Assembly: GCA_008508345.1 (NCBI GenBank)
Contig: QNGE01001744.1
Coordinates: 73,499 to 137,498, forward strand
Direction of reading: 5' to 3'
DNA: 64,000 nt
Origin: Paragonimus westermani
Lineage: Eukaryota; Platyhelminthes; Trematoda; Plagiorchiida; Troglotrematidae
In this document: positions 9,901 through 22,990 of the stretch, in pieces
Layout of the letters: every line of letters starts with the position of its first letter
How positions within the stretch are numbered: the stretch's first letter is position 1
Translations under genes and position numbers: made by a program
Notes under the pieces: model-generated
The model's database searches: none
What the model saw: the letters and a program-made list of their open reading frames with translations, nothing else
Told to the model about the DNA's origin: nothing

Positions 9901-12900
9901 CGTCCACTCGGTGACCATTCCGCGAAGACCACTATTACAGCAACCATTGTGCCCAAAGCACCTGCTGAAGAACGGAAGACGACTTTTAGTTCTCACCTTA
10001 TATACTTTAATGCGTTCAACAGCGTCTGGATTTACCATCGCCTTCCAACATTTTTACACAGCTTCGTGCACCAGAAGTGTAGTGGTGGTCCCTACCGTAT
10101 TGCACGGAATCCCGCAATTTGACGCGGCACCTTTCAGCCACTTGTAACAGTGGCGGGTTCCGTGTGCCAGAAAGTGGAGCAACAGTCTACCTCCGATGAC
10201 TCCAACGTCTGGGAGCCGAGGAAGGAACATCGAGAAAGCTACACATCACTCCATCACACGGCATGAATTCGGCAGCCACATTCGCCTGCGAGAAGCTGCT
10301 TAACTAGTCGACAATGTTTCCCAACCCATCACGAACACTGAGCAGGCTAAGCCAGCAACATGTGGCTGCGACTTTCTTTTAACATGCGGTCATCCTGAAC
10401 CATGCACTATCACACGAAAACTGGTGCGATAAGCAACAGTGAGATTGACCGTACATGCAAGCCAGTCAGGAGTTGCCCGCTGATGCCCTGCGATACCTCC
10501 AGTGATAACCGTAGGTGGTATGAGATCCCATAAAGCCGATGGATTTTCTGCTGCCGAGTGAGCATGCATTTTTTCTACGACTTCGGTTATTTGGAGAGTA
10601 CGGCAAGCCACTCGCGTACCACTGTGCATTTTAAATCGGAAGATAACCAACTTATTCCAAGGTGGATTCGTGAATATAAAATGGTGATTGTTGATTTTGT
10701 CAAGGTTTGTTGCGTTATTTTGATATTGCTGAGGTTTACTTGACGTTGAAAGGTGGTCCTACGGTTTGCTCTCTTCCCCAAATGCGATACATTACTCACC
10801 CTTGATCTTACACCACCTACTTGGACCGTTTCCTTTTACCCTATTTAGTCCGATCCGTGTAAACCTCTAAATGCTGAAATTGGACCATTTTCTTCCATAT
10901 TTTTTCTTGAGTGACTTATGATTTCCGTCGTTTCTCGTTGCATGAACAGTCGTTTTACTCTCACCAAACCAATGACTACTTGTTTGAGTGAGCTCAACCC
11001 GTTTTATCGTCCACCATTGTTGATCGGTGCCTAGTTGTCAATTTGTTGTGCGTGTTAATCCCGGACGACCAGTGGTTGTTCAAGCAACTCTTAGTCTTCT
11101 CGCAACGTCTGTCGATACGTTGAATCCACGATAGTCGCGTCTGTAAGTAACGAGCGTTTATAAATTCTGAGCCCATTGAGCAACCAATTCGGATCCGAAA
11201 AGGAAAACGGTCGTATTGGCGAGTTTCTTATTGGTAAGGTGCTAACGTTCAAAAACAATATGATAAACCAAATAGTGGAAGACAACAACAAACCTCGATA
11301 TTGAATCCACCAAATATACAAGTTCCAAGACTAACGGTTCGCGTAAATATGACCGAATGCGACAGTCACGTAATGGCGAAGCGGTCAGGCGAAAATGGAA
11401 ACATGGTACATACAAACAAAGGTCCGGCAAAAGAAAGTGAGGGAGAAAAACGACACGGAAACAAGTTCCACAATAACAGTATCAAGATTTATTAATACAT
11501 CAAGATCCGCATTCATAGGAGAAATGATTTTTACGCGCGTAACTTGAACGGTAGTGTCAGATTGTAAGAAAAGCTCGTAATCGGTATAAGTAATTCCAAC
11601 TCAAGGAGACTAATCAATAAGAAAGGAATAAGTAGAGCAGGGAACGTGGTCATCAACATTCTATCAACACATAACAATCATCAAACCCACACGCAAGCAG
11701 CTACTTCAACATTGCGGGCACTTCCGTTCTTTGATTTCTGAGGATTTTCACATTCCAGGTGAGAGACACTTTTCTTGTACATTGAGTTACTTAGTACTGT
11801 ATTAAATCCAGTTATTACGAGCGCCTTCTCGTTAACCCTTTTGAGGATCGATTATCTCTGTCGTTAAATATTGATAGGCATTTACTGGATCAACAGATTA
11901 CGCGGAACTCGGTCTGAAGTTGAATCGTTAGCGAATGATTCAATAGTGATACCTACACTGAGATTGTTATTTTTTTAGAAGCATATGTAACAAAAAGACT
12001 TGCAACAATAAGCAACAAGAATTTCCGTATGTGGACGGATCATCGGTAATTTGAGTTGGTCAGCGTCAATTATCCATATCGTATTAACTGCTATCTTTCG
12101 ACGTGTTAGCCAGTCGACCTAGCGAATTACTGGCAACCAAGTCAGCGAGTGGCACCATGACCCATATATAGTCGACACCAATGTGTACGGACGAACAAGC
12201 TGTTCATCCTCACATCTTACTTGGAGTGTGGCAGTGGTATTCCATCGTTGGCTACTGGGTGGACTATTGCTGCTCGCTTATATTTCACTGTGGGTAAGTT
12301 GTTGACGGCCGGTAGAATATGAGTAACCACAAGTGAATCATACAATTCGGTAGCCACTTATCCCACACTCAGTTCAGAATAAACGTCACCAGTAGTTGGT
12401 GGACAGCAGTGACTGCACAGTGATTAAAAGAAACTATCCGAATGTCACACGAGGAGCTATGTGCCCCTTTGCTGCCAAGCATCATTCTGGCTGTTGAAAT
12501 GTTCCGTGACAACCTGGCAGAATGTGACTTCGTTCGACCGTTATATGTGTCTACCACTTGTGAAGTGATCGGTTTGAACAAACGCATCGACACGAATTCA
12601 ACCATTGACTCGTATAATGCTACGGTCAATCAGTGTCGAAAACGCGAACAGACTGGAATGTCAGTGCAGGAGCCAATCAGCGCAGCACTGGAGTAAATCA
12701 CGTTGTTTAAGTGCGTCGAGCGTTTAGACAAACGAGCTAAAAGCGGAGTCTAGCCTACCAATTAGAAAGTGAAAGTATGAGTATCAATCGTAATTCTTCA
12801 TTTCACTGATGCGCCTAGTCTATAAAATAACCAACAAAAACTCAACAAACTGAGATTTGCTGTGTCACGGAGACTGGCTTTAGCCCCTCTTCCAGAAGGT

Positions 12901-13300
12901 AGCGATTTTCAACACCACTCTTCATTAAGATAGCTGCTTTGACAGCAATGGTTGATCCCCAGAGGTGCGCTTCTTAACGTTCGTTGCGTGATACTGAGTC
13001 ACGCTGTGATACTGTGCGCGACTGTTCGATACAGCGGCGAAGAGCAACTCATCGAGCGTAAAGTTCACAAGGGGACCGTAAATAGCTATGCTTTCCTGAA
13101 GGCGAACAAAAACGGCTGGCTGAGACCGTTGTCGATAATAGATACAACGTCGTGCTACTTCCGTCCTCAGCATTTTGACTTACCTGATGGATTGGTACTC
13201 ACCACCTCCCAGGGCACCATAATTCACACAACTACTACTACGCATGTTTCCAATTAGTGAACCTGAGCTTCACAAATGATGTTTCACATGTTCACAACCG
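6962..13300. other. Unassigned interval
   Basis: Open frames of 60-151 codons occur, the longest being 8327-7872 on the minus strand, 9395-9027 on the minus strand and 9767-10147 on the plus strand. None shows a domain, motif series or plausible exon structure that I can defend, and many overlap each other on opposite strands. A purine-rich A/G run lies at about 9057-9068. No LTR, LINE tail or long inverted repeat was noticed. Confidence 0.5.
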
Positions 13301-16300
13301 GCCAATGGGAGCAAGCTTATCCGTTCTCTTCAGCGGAACCTGACCACTGACGTTGCTCGCTTGTCTTACAGAACGTCGTTGGATCGCAATTCCATATCAA
13401 CAAAGACGTACGATCCCACGCATTCTCCTCTGCTGCACCATGCCTTCGAGGGGGGGGTCGACGTCGAGCTAGGTATTCGTTAATTGAGATGACTGAGTTG
13501 AAGTTAATCCAGAACGGCTGTAACACAAACGGACAGAATGGGTGGAGGCTCCGGATGACGGCGAAGGTCGCAGCGACGTTGGGTAGACGACTTGGGTGAT
13601 ATCTGGCAGTGGGCTCCAAGATGTTCTCGTGTTCTCACGCTCACACAATCGAAGGGCGGACGTAGTCCGACTGTGTACCTTCTCAGCACGTCTTTTTGTA
13701 TAGCTGGTGAAGGAGCGCGAATGAATCAGGTGGACCAAGACCACGAGCAAAGAACGTGACCGACGATTAGCACTTCACTCCATCCGTGGATAATACAAGT
13801 GTACCTTGTTCCACGTTCACCGTGGTCCACTTATATAACGCTACACGTTCAACTCAGTTTGGTATTTTGTGCGAGTGGAAGTCAGCCGTGCTGTCTACAA
13901 ACTTCGCGTGTGAATATGATAGTGCAATAGGGGTGGTGCTTAACTGTGTTGTCCACCGTCAACCCGAGTTCAGCGTAGCAACGGACAGCCTACAACCGCA
14001 TAACAAATCATCCCGAGGTCACTTCAAGGAAAAAGCAGTCCCGGTGGTCTTCGTGAAGTGGGTGGACGCTGTGGAGTTGTGAAACAATATCGATGTTTAC
14101 AATAGTGTGTAACAACGTGCATGGTGGAGGAAGCAGCCGGTGAAATTTGGACACACGGCCGTCAACTACAAATTACCAAGCTTCATTGCACGCTATGTAC
14201 AGTGCCAAACCAAACTACAAATCGTTAACCCTATACGATGAGCCGACGGGTGTTCATCTTGAAAATAAGGTCGTCTTCAAAGTTTGAAATAGCTTCGGAG
14301 TTCATGGAGAGAGCGGATGCTCTTATGGACAGTCCTTTTTTGGTTACTTCCCATCGGACCAATTAAGTTCCGATTTGTGACATCACAACTTTCAGGTGGA
14401 CGAATACCGAACCAACTTGGCACAACATCTCTTCAAGCAACCAGATGTCTAAACTGACGGGGCGGAGTGGCAGCTGAGCTTTTGTACCACGGACTACGTA
14501 GCAGGCAGAGTGGGGCGCATGCAACGGAAATACACACATCCAAAACGCTAGCCGTCAGCGTCAGCGATTTCTGATCACGTCCTGGATATCCGTTACCAGG
14601 TGAGTGCTACGTAAGCATTCGCATTCGTTCTCACAGCTGCTACGACTCGATTGCCGTGATACGCCGAGGAGGACGCTCTTAGACGCTGGTGCCCACTTCT
14701 GTGTATGCTGGAAAGCTCATGTGTTAGCATACTGCCGCCATGCTGAAGACGTTGTTGGCTGATAGGCAGGTAGCACCGTCGGATTCCTCCCACGTATGTT
14801 CGGATTGATATTCTTTGTCGTCCCTAACCTTGTAATCTACTGTTCAGTGGCGAGCGCTTATTATTATGCAAGTAAATACACCAGGTCAAAAGTCATGCAC
14901 ATAAGTGATTTCAACTTGTGTTTGCTGTCATATAAAAAAACTGAGGTGAATTAGAAACAGTTCATTCCCTTCAGAAGTTTGAACAAAACCGTTAGAATAC
15001 GAAAACCGACGGATGCAAGCATTTCGTATTGACTATCCTATTGCGTCACTCGAATCAAAAAGTCTTGCCGTTTGCTGAGGCGGTCGCAATCAATCGACTG
15101 AAGCCGACCTTGTGTATTCAGAAACAATCGCTCGTAAACTTGACCCTTCCCTGGACTTAGTGATCTTTCCAAAACCACCAATTGACTATCAACCGTGCTC
15201 CCCTAGTTGCTCGATATAAAAAACCCGTTTCATGTTATTGTAAATGAGGTGAATTCGTTTGTTGCCTGAGACTGTATTGTTGCCATCTTCTATTTAAACG
15301 TATATTTCTGGTAGCCACCAATACCTAAAATTTCGCTTCCGTCACCTTTGATGTGTGCATTTTTAAGTTCTAGCATGACAACCACTTCCCTTTCCGATAA
15401 TCTTCTCAGTCATGTTGCTAGCGGGTGCTCTCTGGTTTTCCGTCAAAGCCGATGCATCTGCGAGTTTCTTTTGCCTTGCTACGTGGCTACGACTTACCTG
15501 TGCAACTCCGTTGATTAAGGTCTGTTGAGATGGACACGTTTTATGAGTGCAAGCCTGACAACGACGATTCATCGGATCATTGCTAATTCGATCAAGGATA
15601 CTTGATCGTAAGGCCCTACAGATTATAAGCTGTCAGATACCACACAGCAGAGGACCAAATTCTACCACGGGAGAGAGGTTGATTAATGAGCGTGTCAAAG
15701 TGACCTGCATCTTAGAGCGTGCACGTCGGTGTCTACAAGTTCACACTTGCTCAAATTTGCAGTTCGGTGATAATTTCTCGAAGGCGGTGGTGAGGATCTA
15801 GAAACACCTTTCTATACGCGAAAATTTGTCTGCTAACTGTCATTCTCTTTCAGATATAAAGTGTCGCTTACAAGGCTTGCTCACAACGACGAACGTTTAC
15901 TCAGGTTTAAATTGTTAACCTCTCGGATGGGGACTGAATTCTTTATTGGTAGGCTTTTCCGTCTGTTGTAATACCACTTAAGAAGATTTCAGGTCTCTTT
16001 AGGCCAATTACACTCGGCCCAGAAATAAGAAGTAAGGGTGATGCAGTGTCTTTCGCTGAAGTTGTCTTTTTTCAATCATTGTACGTAGTCACATTGTGAA
16101 TCAAACAGACTCAAGAAAACAGCAAGCCGTACGTTTTGAAGTCGCATCAAAAAGAGAAAGGTAATTGATTCTAGCCTACACGGGGGTGAACGGCCTGAAT
16201 AACCAAATTGTGTTTTAGAGGGGCAGACTCGTTCATTGCAAACAAACGATTCACCAGCATATCTCTCAGCATTAACCAGGAAATCAGCTACTAATCTGGA

Positions 16301-19300
16301 CGTTGTCGCTCGGAAAACGTGCAATCCGCCGTGCGCAAAACCCAGCATGCTTGTTCAAAATAGCAAGGAGTTCGAACCGGCTAATTCAGTACCGAGTGGA
16401 TAGAAATCACGCTTAAACCACATGTGTGCAGATGAATATGGGATATCGTTGGTGTCCCTAGAAGGTTACATTGTCTTTGGTCGTCACACTGACATTCACC
16501 GCGACATTTCATCCGGCAGCTCATTTATCTTGTTCAGTTGGACTTGGCACCACTGTCTGCCTACCAGAATTTTATCAGTTCGCACACTTCACTTTTGTTT
16601 ATGCGCATGAACTCGACAGCCATCTACGTCAGTTCTTCCCGTCCGTCTCCCCTTATCTGTCATTCTTGCTTAACATTTAGTTAGTGTAAGCTCCAGCACA
16701 GTGCTTCCCAGGGAACCGATCACACTTATAACCAGCAGTTCTAAAAGCCATTTCATAAGCCGCTATGCACGGTACATCGTCTGGGATTTTTCTCCAACTG
16801 TTCCTCCATAGCCAGTTCCACGCTTTCTTCTAGGTCTCCATCCGCAGACCATTTCTCATTAGCCCCCAACTTGAGAAACGTTCGCATCTAAAACCTCAGC
16901 CCGTTTTACCATCTCTTCCAACTCCGCGGGGAAAAGACTGGTTTTCATTTCCCTGTCTACATATATCCTTAAATTAACACAACCCAGCTTACCTTGGTCT
17001 CCAGCTAATGCGCAGCAAAACCCTTCATCACACATTCCAGTAGTTCGAGCAGACAGTCTACCTGTGGATAACTGCAAATTCTGTTCCAAGGTGGTCAATC
17101 GATGCGGAAGAGTATTATCCTGCTAGTTCCACGTGTTCCTGATACTATCGAAGTGGCGGAAAATCCTCCTTGCATCTTCGTCAACGACTGGGAATCACGT
17201 CACCACCCGCTGTTTGCTACCGCAGCACCATCTGCCGAACTGTGTCTATTAAACCAGATACCCCGATCCTGAAATACGTTTCCAAGCGAACTCGGCGGCC
17301 GACGCCCAACGAACAACCGGCGACAGGCTCAACACTGTGTCTAAGGGAGTAACTTTCGATAAAGTGGCAGAGATCATTACCACCTGTAGTGGCGCAGAGA
17401 GAACTTCGGTTTGCCTGCAGCACGAGTTGTAAAATTCTCGCCAAATTCCAAGGTCAAACTGCTAATAGGATTGTGATGCTGTTCGCCTGTCGTCTGATTG
17501 CTGCGTACAACCGCGTTCATTTGTTTTCGTGCTTGCCGTTCTAGGTGAGGCGCTGGCGCCACACACCTGCGCCTTGTTCGCGCACTCGGCGGTCAGATTC
17601 TTAACCTCACCAACTGTCCCGCACATCGGTGTCTTTCGGCGTCCGCTAAGACCTACTGTAATTATCGTATACCATGCGCTCGATCTCTCCAAGTTATCCG
17701 TATCTTCAGTTCGTGTCCGATACTTTTTGTGCGCATTCCCGAAAATCGATAATTCAGTGTACATACGCATACTTTACTAGTTTCTGCAGGTGTATTTTGT
17801 TTGCCCAACGTAAGCTACTACTAAGTTATTCGGTTATTCAAGTGTGACCTCTGGTACTGTTTGCGTTATGCAGCTGCAGTTTTTCATTCGCCCGACGTTT
17901 CCGTTTCTTTCACTTTCCGTTACGACCGTGCCTTCTGAGAACATCGATCTTTGGAGCTGGTGTACAAAATCGGAGGCCAACTTGGCGTGGTGAAGTGTAA
18001 CTTTTGAAGTAATAAAATTCTACCACATGGTTGATGCTAATCCACTTCATATCATAGACGAAGTTGACGATAATTTGGAGCAGCCCGATTCAGTTAAAAC
18101 ATACGAACAGCCAAAAAATCCACCACGGAGCGCATTAGATCTTCCGACCGTCAACGCATCGATCAGGTACCCAGCAACGCTGGGTCACACTGCCAGAAGC
18201 CTTCACAGTTTTTACTCCACATCTGAAGCATCGTGGGCTCAATATAGATCAAAGATCTATTCCTGACAGGAATACGAATGCGACGACTGCCCAGCGACAT
18301 GCGAAATAACCTTATTAACAACCTCCAAAAGATGATATTGCAGTGAAAATGTGTTGTCAACCACATATAGAAGACATTGAGAATGTTTACAAACTATACG
18401 CGCCAGCGCCGGAGGCAAAAGCTCTCCTGACCGGATGAGCGAACAAACTCACATGCCGGATCTAGGCGCCTGCTACCCAACGCTCATTCTGGCGCTCGTC
18501 CTCTGGAAATTTAGGCAGAAAGCCGTTACTATCTAGTCCAAGAGGACGGCAAGTACCTACGGGAAGTGTCAACCCAGACCACTGATGTTATCACCAACAG
18601 TTCAGTCACCATGCCTGCTTCTTCCGCATTCCATACTCTTTCCCGAAGGGCTCAGAATTTCTAACTGCCGACACCTTACGGCAACTGTCACTGCTGTTTC
18701 CTGAATTCCTTGTTCTCCATTCAAGACCACGAATCGAGAGATCGCTAATTCATCAGACTTTTGTAGATATCAGCGTCCTCCTACCGGATCGTTCCGAACG
18801 ACACGTGCAGGCCCAATTAAGCCCACATGTGTCGAACGATACTTCCATAACCGTTTGTGGCCAGCGTTCACGCACGTTGAATCTGGGCCTTGCCACAGCT
18901 TTCGACAGGCCTTCATTGTGGCAGGTCTCCGAGTGTCAGTCAGTGGTATAGAGTTTCACGAACACTTCGGTCTACCAGTCGACCGTAAAAAGAACCTGTC
19001 CGCTTTGAAGATTCAACCACCGCGGCTTCAATTTGCCCCGTGTATTGTCCAGTCGTCAAGCGTATCCACGTCCCTCCCCCTTCAGAAATTTTCCACCGCG
19101 TTTTGGCAGGCAACGTCGCTGCCTCCCACAACTGGTGCAACGGAGTGCCACACCTACACAACCGGCCAACCCGCGTTTTTTAAACCCTATCGTTCAACAC
19201 AGAACAGAGTGAAAGTGACGCGCTTCCAGCTCGCGCATGTTTCGAGCTTGGCATCACTCGCCATCAGATGGCCCCTGAGTTTTCCCCCTGTGCGTGTGGC

Positions 19301-19675
19301 CGAGGGAGTCGGAAGACTGGTATTCATGCGGGGCTAATCGTCCGCTCTACAGCGCCATGACACATGATAGGTAACCTATCTTGCGTTTTCAGGACATCAG
19401 AGCCAGCCTCGAAGACACACGTATGTATTCAGTTCGCTCTTATCACCCGATCTCCGTTGATACTGTAGATATCGCTGACGGCAGTGCTCACACCATCCAG
19501 CTTATTCAAACTTGTACACATAAAGTTTTTATCCAGAGCCTTACCCGTAGTCAATGTGGGCAAAAGGAAGGATTTGTCTCGGAGCAACCGGCAAAATACG
19601 AAAAGAAGCCTCTTTGGGTCATCCAGCCTACTCGTTAGCCGAGAGCGGGCAGACGACTCTCGCGTCATTTTTGCC
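13301..19675. other. Unassigned interval
   Basis: Short overlapping frames only. The plus-strand 160-codon frame at 18855-19337 lies upstream of the BEL/Pao block and could be its gag N-terminus by position, but its content shows nothing specific. A minus-strand frame at 17770-17462 has a few spaced cysteines (C-G-T, E-C-A-N-K-A-Q-V-C) without a proper CCHC knuckle. A small tandem ACTACTACTAC tract lies at about 13229-13239, just before this interval. Confidence 0.5.
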
Positions 19676-21342
19676 TTGCGCTCTCTGAGGTACCCCCGAG
19701 GCGTGCGAATCTTTCCTCAACCACGAGTGTGTCCACAAGGTTGAACAACTCGCGACGACTTGAATGCTGCTTCGCTCACTTCAAGTTGTACCATCGAGCC
19801 TCAGAATGCAAGGATAATTCGCGTTGTGGTGTATGCACCTACGGTGGGTGTCATCACAGCCTGCTGCACCTAAAGTGTACACAACCCGTGGCTGGAGTAG
19901 ATGTTAGACCACAGGATGCCTGCAATATTGTTAGTACTTCCGAAAGGCATACAAGACTGGACATAGTACTAGTGGAACCTGACTTGATAAATAGTTCAGT
20001 GTCAACGTTCGCATTGTTGGACCACAACTGAGACAACACTGCAGTAAAAGAGGATCAACTCGGGCGTACTCGAGTGACAGGCACTTAGTCCAGCCTGCCA
20101 GTCACAACTTTAAGCCGGTTACTCACCACTTGTCTTAAGAATTTCCGCCTGAAAATTGTTTACATGGATGGGAAACAGATGATCGAGGTAAACATTATCA
20201 ATTCATCGGGCGAACCACCCACATGACTTGTTCCATCGATAAAAGAGGGAACCCAAAGTCGGTCGCACTTGAGAGACCTTCCGCTCAATGAGATTCGGGA
20301 TGCAAATGTGACGATCCTTTCCAACTGGGACGCACCTAAAGCCCACCTGGTCGTAGACCGGAAACCTGGAAGGTGCGACCAGACCGCTGTCTGGATGGGT
20401 TCCCAGTGGCCCACTCCAAACAGAGCCACGAGAGAATATGTCGATAAATTGCACCTATCAATAAGGAACTGATTTGACAGATACGACCAGTAGGTCGCAC
20501 ATTAAGAGTTTGGGGATACCATGGCATCCGGACCGCCTATGTCGCGGAAGGATCTTGCCGCCCTGTCGGTCGTGCGTAATTCAGTGAGGCTAGTCGACGG
20601 GGCTATGATGTTCAACCTTCATGGCGTGATGACACGATGTGTGTTGGAAACAATTGTGTATTTGCGTTAAGAAAACTGTCGGGCGTACGCGACAGATTTT
20701 CACGGGACGAAATATTGCGCTTGCAGTACAACACTGTCATCAGCAATCACATTAACAAAGGCTACGCGGAATAGGTTTCTGACTGCCATTTTAAACCAGG
20801 TTGCTCAGGAAGACGATACCGACTACACCATTCCGTGGTGAGTCTTGGAAGACTCCGCAAGTTCAACTTGTCTGGTTGTGTGGTCAAGCTTCAGGGTAGC
20901 TCATTGAATAATAAACCGGAGGTGATATGCGGGAGGTGAGTGATTAGCAGGTGATGTGTTGCCTGTTTCTCCTGCTAAGCATGTTGCTGTTGCAGCAGAC
21001 TTCGAGGAAGTGTTCTGTTACGTGGGGGAATCCGAGAACGATCGCGCAACGTTCAGCTTCCTGTGATGGGTGGATGGCAAATAAGACGTGCTCTTTACAA
21101 AGGATGAAACCAGTGGAGGCTAACTCCTCCCAGCTCTGCGCTAACATTGCCCTACAGCAAACAGCTAAAAATTACGCTAACCCTGCTGACGGCCCAACGA
21201 ATTGGACAATAAATGATAACTTTCAGGCCGCTGATGGCCCCTTCTCATTGCTAGATGTCGACGTCGCCACGTGGTCCTTGAAACAAGTCCGTGGTCTGCA
21301 TCTTAATGAACATATGTGCTGAAGAATTAAGTCTCCAACATC
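19676..21342 (+). pseudogene. BEL/Pao retrotransposon, 5' part: gag zinc region, protease, RT start
   Basis: Motif series in BEL/Pao order, spread over shifting frames. 19690-19860: F-L-N-H, then C-C-F-A-H-F-K-L-Y-H-R-A-S-E-C and C-G-V-C...H-H-S-L-L-H, the BEL gag cysteine/histidine region ending in LLH. Near 20000: S-T-F-A-L-L-D, the protease start. 20260-20400: H-L-R-D-L-P-L, then A-P-K-A-H-L-V. 20540-20780: L-A-A-L-S-V-V, S-V-R-L-V-D-G, D-E-I-L-R-L-Q-Y, H-I-N-K-G-Y-A-E. 20790-20930: G-R-R-Y-R-L-H-H-S-V-V and S-L-N-N. 21120-21320: N-I-A-L-Q-Q-T-A, F-S-L-L-D-V-D-V-A-T, K-Q-V-R-G-L. The RT YVDD site has decayed to Q-A-A-D. The element is cut at 21343 by the Gypsy-1 LTR and resumes at 25714. 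Confidence 0.86.
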
Positions 21343-21552
21343 TGTTCTGTGTGTTTGTACATCCCTTACAAGGCCACAACGTTCACCTCGTATCTAGTTG
21401 GCTACTGACGTTCGCGTGATACATCGCGACTCTGATTGGTTTAATTCTAATCCGTTCATTCATATAATGTTCTTTGTGTACGCCTACTGGGCAGATTGCA
21501 TACATACTAGTGTACGTTCATTACCCATGCCTTGCTTCTGATTTACGATACA
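21343..21552 (+). repeat. Gypsy-1 5' LTR
   Basis: A 210-nt direct repeat of 25504-25713 with no gaps, ends TGT...ACA. It would carry the promoter and the polyadenylation signal of the element. The gag frame starts only four bases after its end. Confidence 0.96.
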
Positions 21553-21556
21553 ACAA

Positions 21557-22321
21557 ATGTCGTCGCCGGCAATGTTCAATTTGATAAATGCACCTGCAAA
21601 ATTTTGGGTGGATCCAACAGTATTTCCAACGCCGGATTCGTGGATTACGTGGAAAACGACATTTACGGACTACTTGGATTTGCTCAACGTGTTAAATCCA
21701 TTGCTAGACTTGACAGAGTCAACTAAACTAAAACGTCTGCGCAACCACTTGGGAACTGAAGGGCAGATACAGTTTGACATCCATTCTCTGCGCAATAAAA
21801 CCACTCTGGAGAAAGCGTTGAATACAATTGACAAAATACTGGGGGGCCGTTACCAACGTAAACGCCTCCAGGTTCGCCTATTCTTGTATCAGTCAGCAAA
21901 CTGGAGAACCACTAGAAGGATTCATTCCTCAACTTATAAGAGCCATCCAACCGTGTGATTACTCCAAAATACTTACTAGGAAACTTGAAGATTGCATGCT
22001 CATACGACAGTTTATGTTTGGGGTAAGAAATGAGAAAATTCGTGAATCCCTTTTGACTGGGAACGCATCCAAATTATCTTGGGAGAAAGCCTGTGAAATG
22101 GCCCGTATTAAAGAACAAGTTCGATCACAGTGTGGATTGTTCCCGAAGTCGCCACAGTCGGTGTCAGTGATCAAAGTTCGAAGCCATCGGCTACCTTCCA
22201 ACCGCTTGACAAATGCTTCCGGTGTGGATAAACAGCACATCGTGCGAAAAATTTGGAATGCCCAGCAAGACCTGCTAAATGTTCGAGTTGTTCTAAGATT
22301 GGTCATTTTGCAAAAGTCTGC
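21557..22321 (+). pseudogene. Gypsy-1 gag
   Basis: This is the structural protein that would form the cytoplasmic particle. It starts with ATG at 21557 and reads W-I-T-W-K-T-T-F-T-D-Y, L-T-E-S-T-K-L-K-R-L-R, L-G-T-E-G-Q, a Gypsy capsid start shared with Gypsy-2. After a frameshift near 21835 it continues to L-S-W-E-K-A-C-E-M-A. Two zinc knuckles follow. The first (about 22214-22255), K-C-F-R-C-G-stop-T-A-H-R-A-K-N-L-E-C, is interrupted by a stop codon. The second (22280-22321), C-S-S-C-S-K-I-G-H-F-A-K-V-C, is a perfect CX2CX4HX4C. At least one stop and two frameshifts make it non-functional. Confidence 0.93.
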
Positions 22322-22990
22322 CGTACGCGCTCCGTACATGCACCAGAGAGAGTTGCTGTTACTGTCCCAGAAGAACGTCCTACCGCAGAAACAATTTATG
22401 CCTTACATTCGGACGTATATGCTGCTGCCTCCATGTCTGTTGAAGAACCACGATTATCACGTTCAGATGTTCACACGATCTATTTTCGATCCTCGGCCTT
22501 AAGACTGCCTCTTGAGATGGAATTGGATTCTGCACCTCCAATAATTGTAATCCCCTATTCATTTAACGAGCGCCATTTCAAACATTTACCTGTGCACCCA
22601 ACGGTTTATGAATTTGACAGCTACTCCAATGCACCCATAGAAATGGGAGGATTTGTATTACTTTAACTATGTGTTGAATTTTCTCCACCTTCTTCTGTGG
22701 CTGTGTATATATGCAACACTGACAGGAAACCATTGTTAGGTCGTAACGCAATGGTTGCTCTGAACGTGGTACCTTCTATTGAACGTATGACAATAGCTTC
22801 TGTTGACGTGTCATTATTACATCATAAATATCCACAATTATTTGCTGATCCAATTGGTCGTGCAGCCAACGTGGCCCACCAAATTCGTTTAAAGTCGGAT
22901 GCAAAACCGTTCTCCATATCACAGCCGCGACCGATACCCCTTGCAAAGCGGGAAGCAGTTTCTGCTGCTATTAATCTGATGCTTTAAAAT
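22322..22990 (+). pseudogene. Gypsy-1 protease and protease-RT linker
   Basis: The frame after the zinc knuckles holds L-P-L-E-M-E-L-D-S-A-P-P near 22513-22540, where Gypsy proteases have an E-L-D-T-G-A active site. Here it reads D-S-A, so the essential glycine is lost. After a stop (about 22665) the frame at 22697-22987 includes L-L-G-R-N-A-M, the protease C-terminal loop (usually GRN/GLN), and then the linker K-P-F-S-I-S-Q-P-R-P-I-P leading into RT. It ends with a stop at 22987. Confidence 0.88.

Noticed and set aside
16365..16385. GAGTTCGAACC as a tRNA T-loop
   Set aside because: No matching acceptor stem, D arm or anticodon arm can be folded from the flanks by eye.
17462..17770. Minus-strand frame with spaced cysteines as another Gypsy gag zinc region
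   Set aside because: The cysteine spacing does not form a CCHC knuckle, and no neighbouring capsid or protease motif supports it.
18855..19337. 160-codon plus-strand frame as the BEL/Pao gag N-terminus
   Set aside because: The position fits, but the residues show no gag motif. Chance frames of this length are expected at least once per window.
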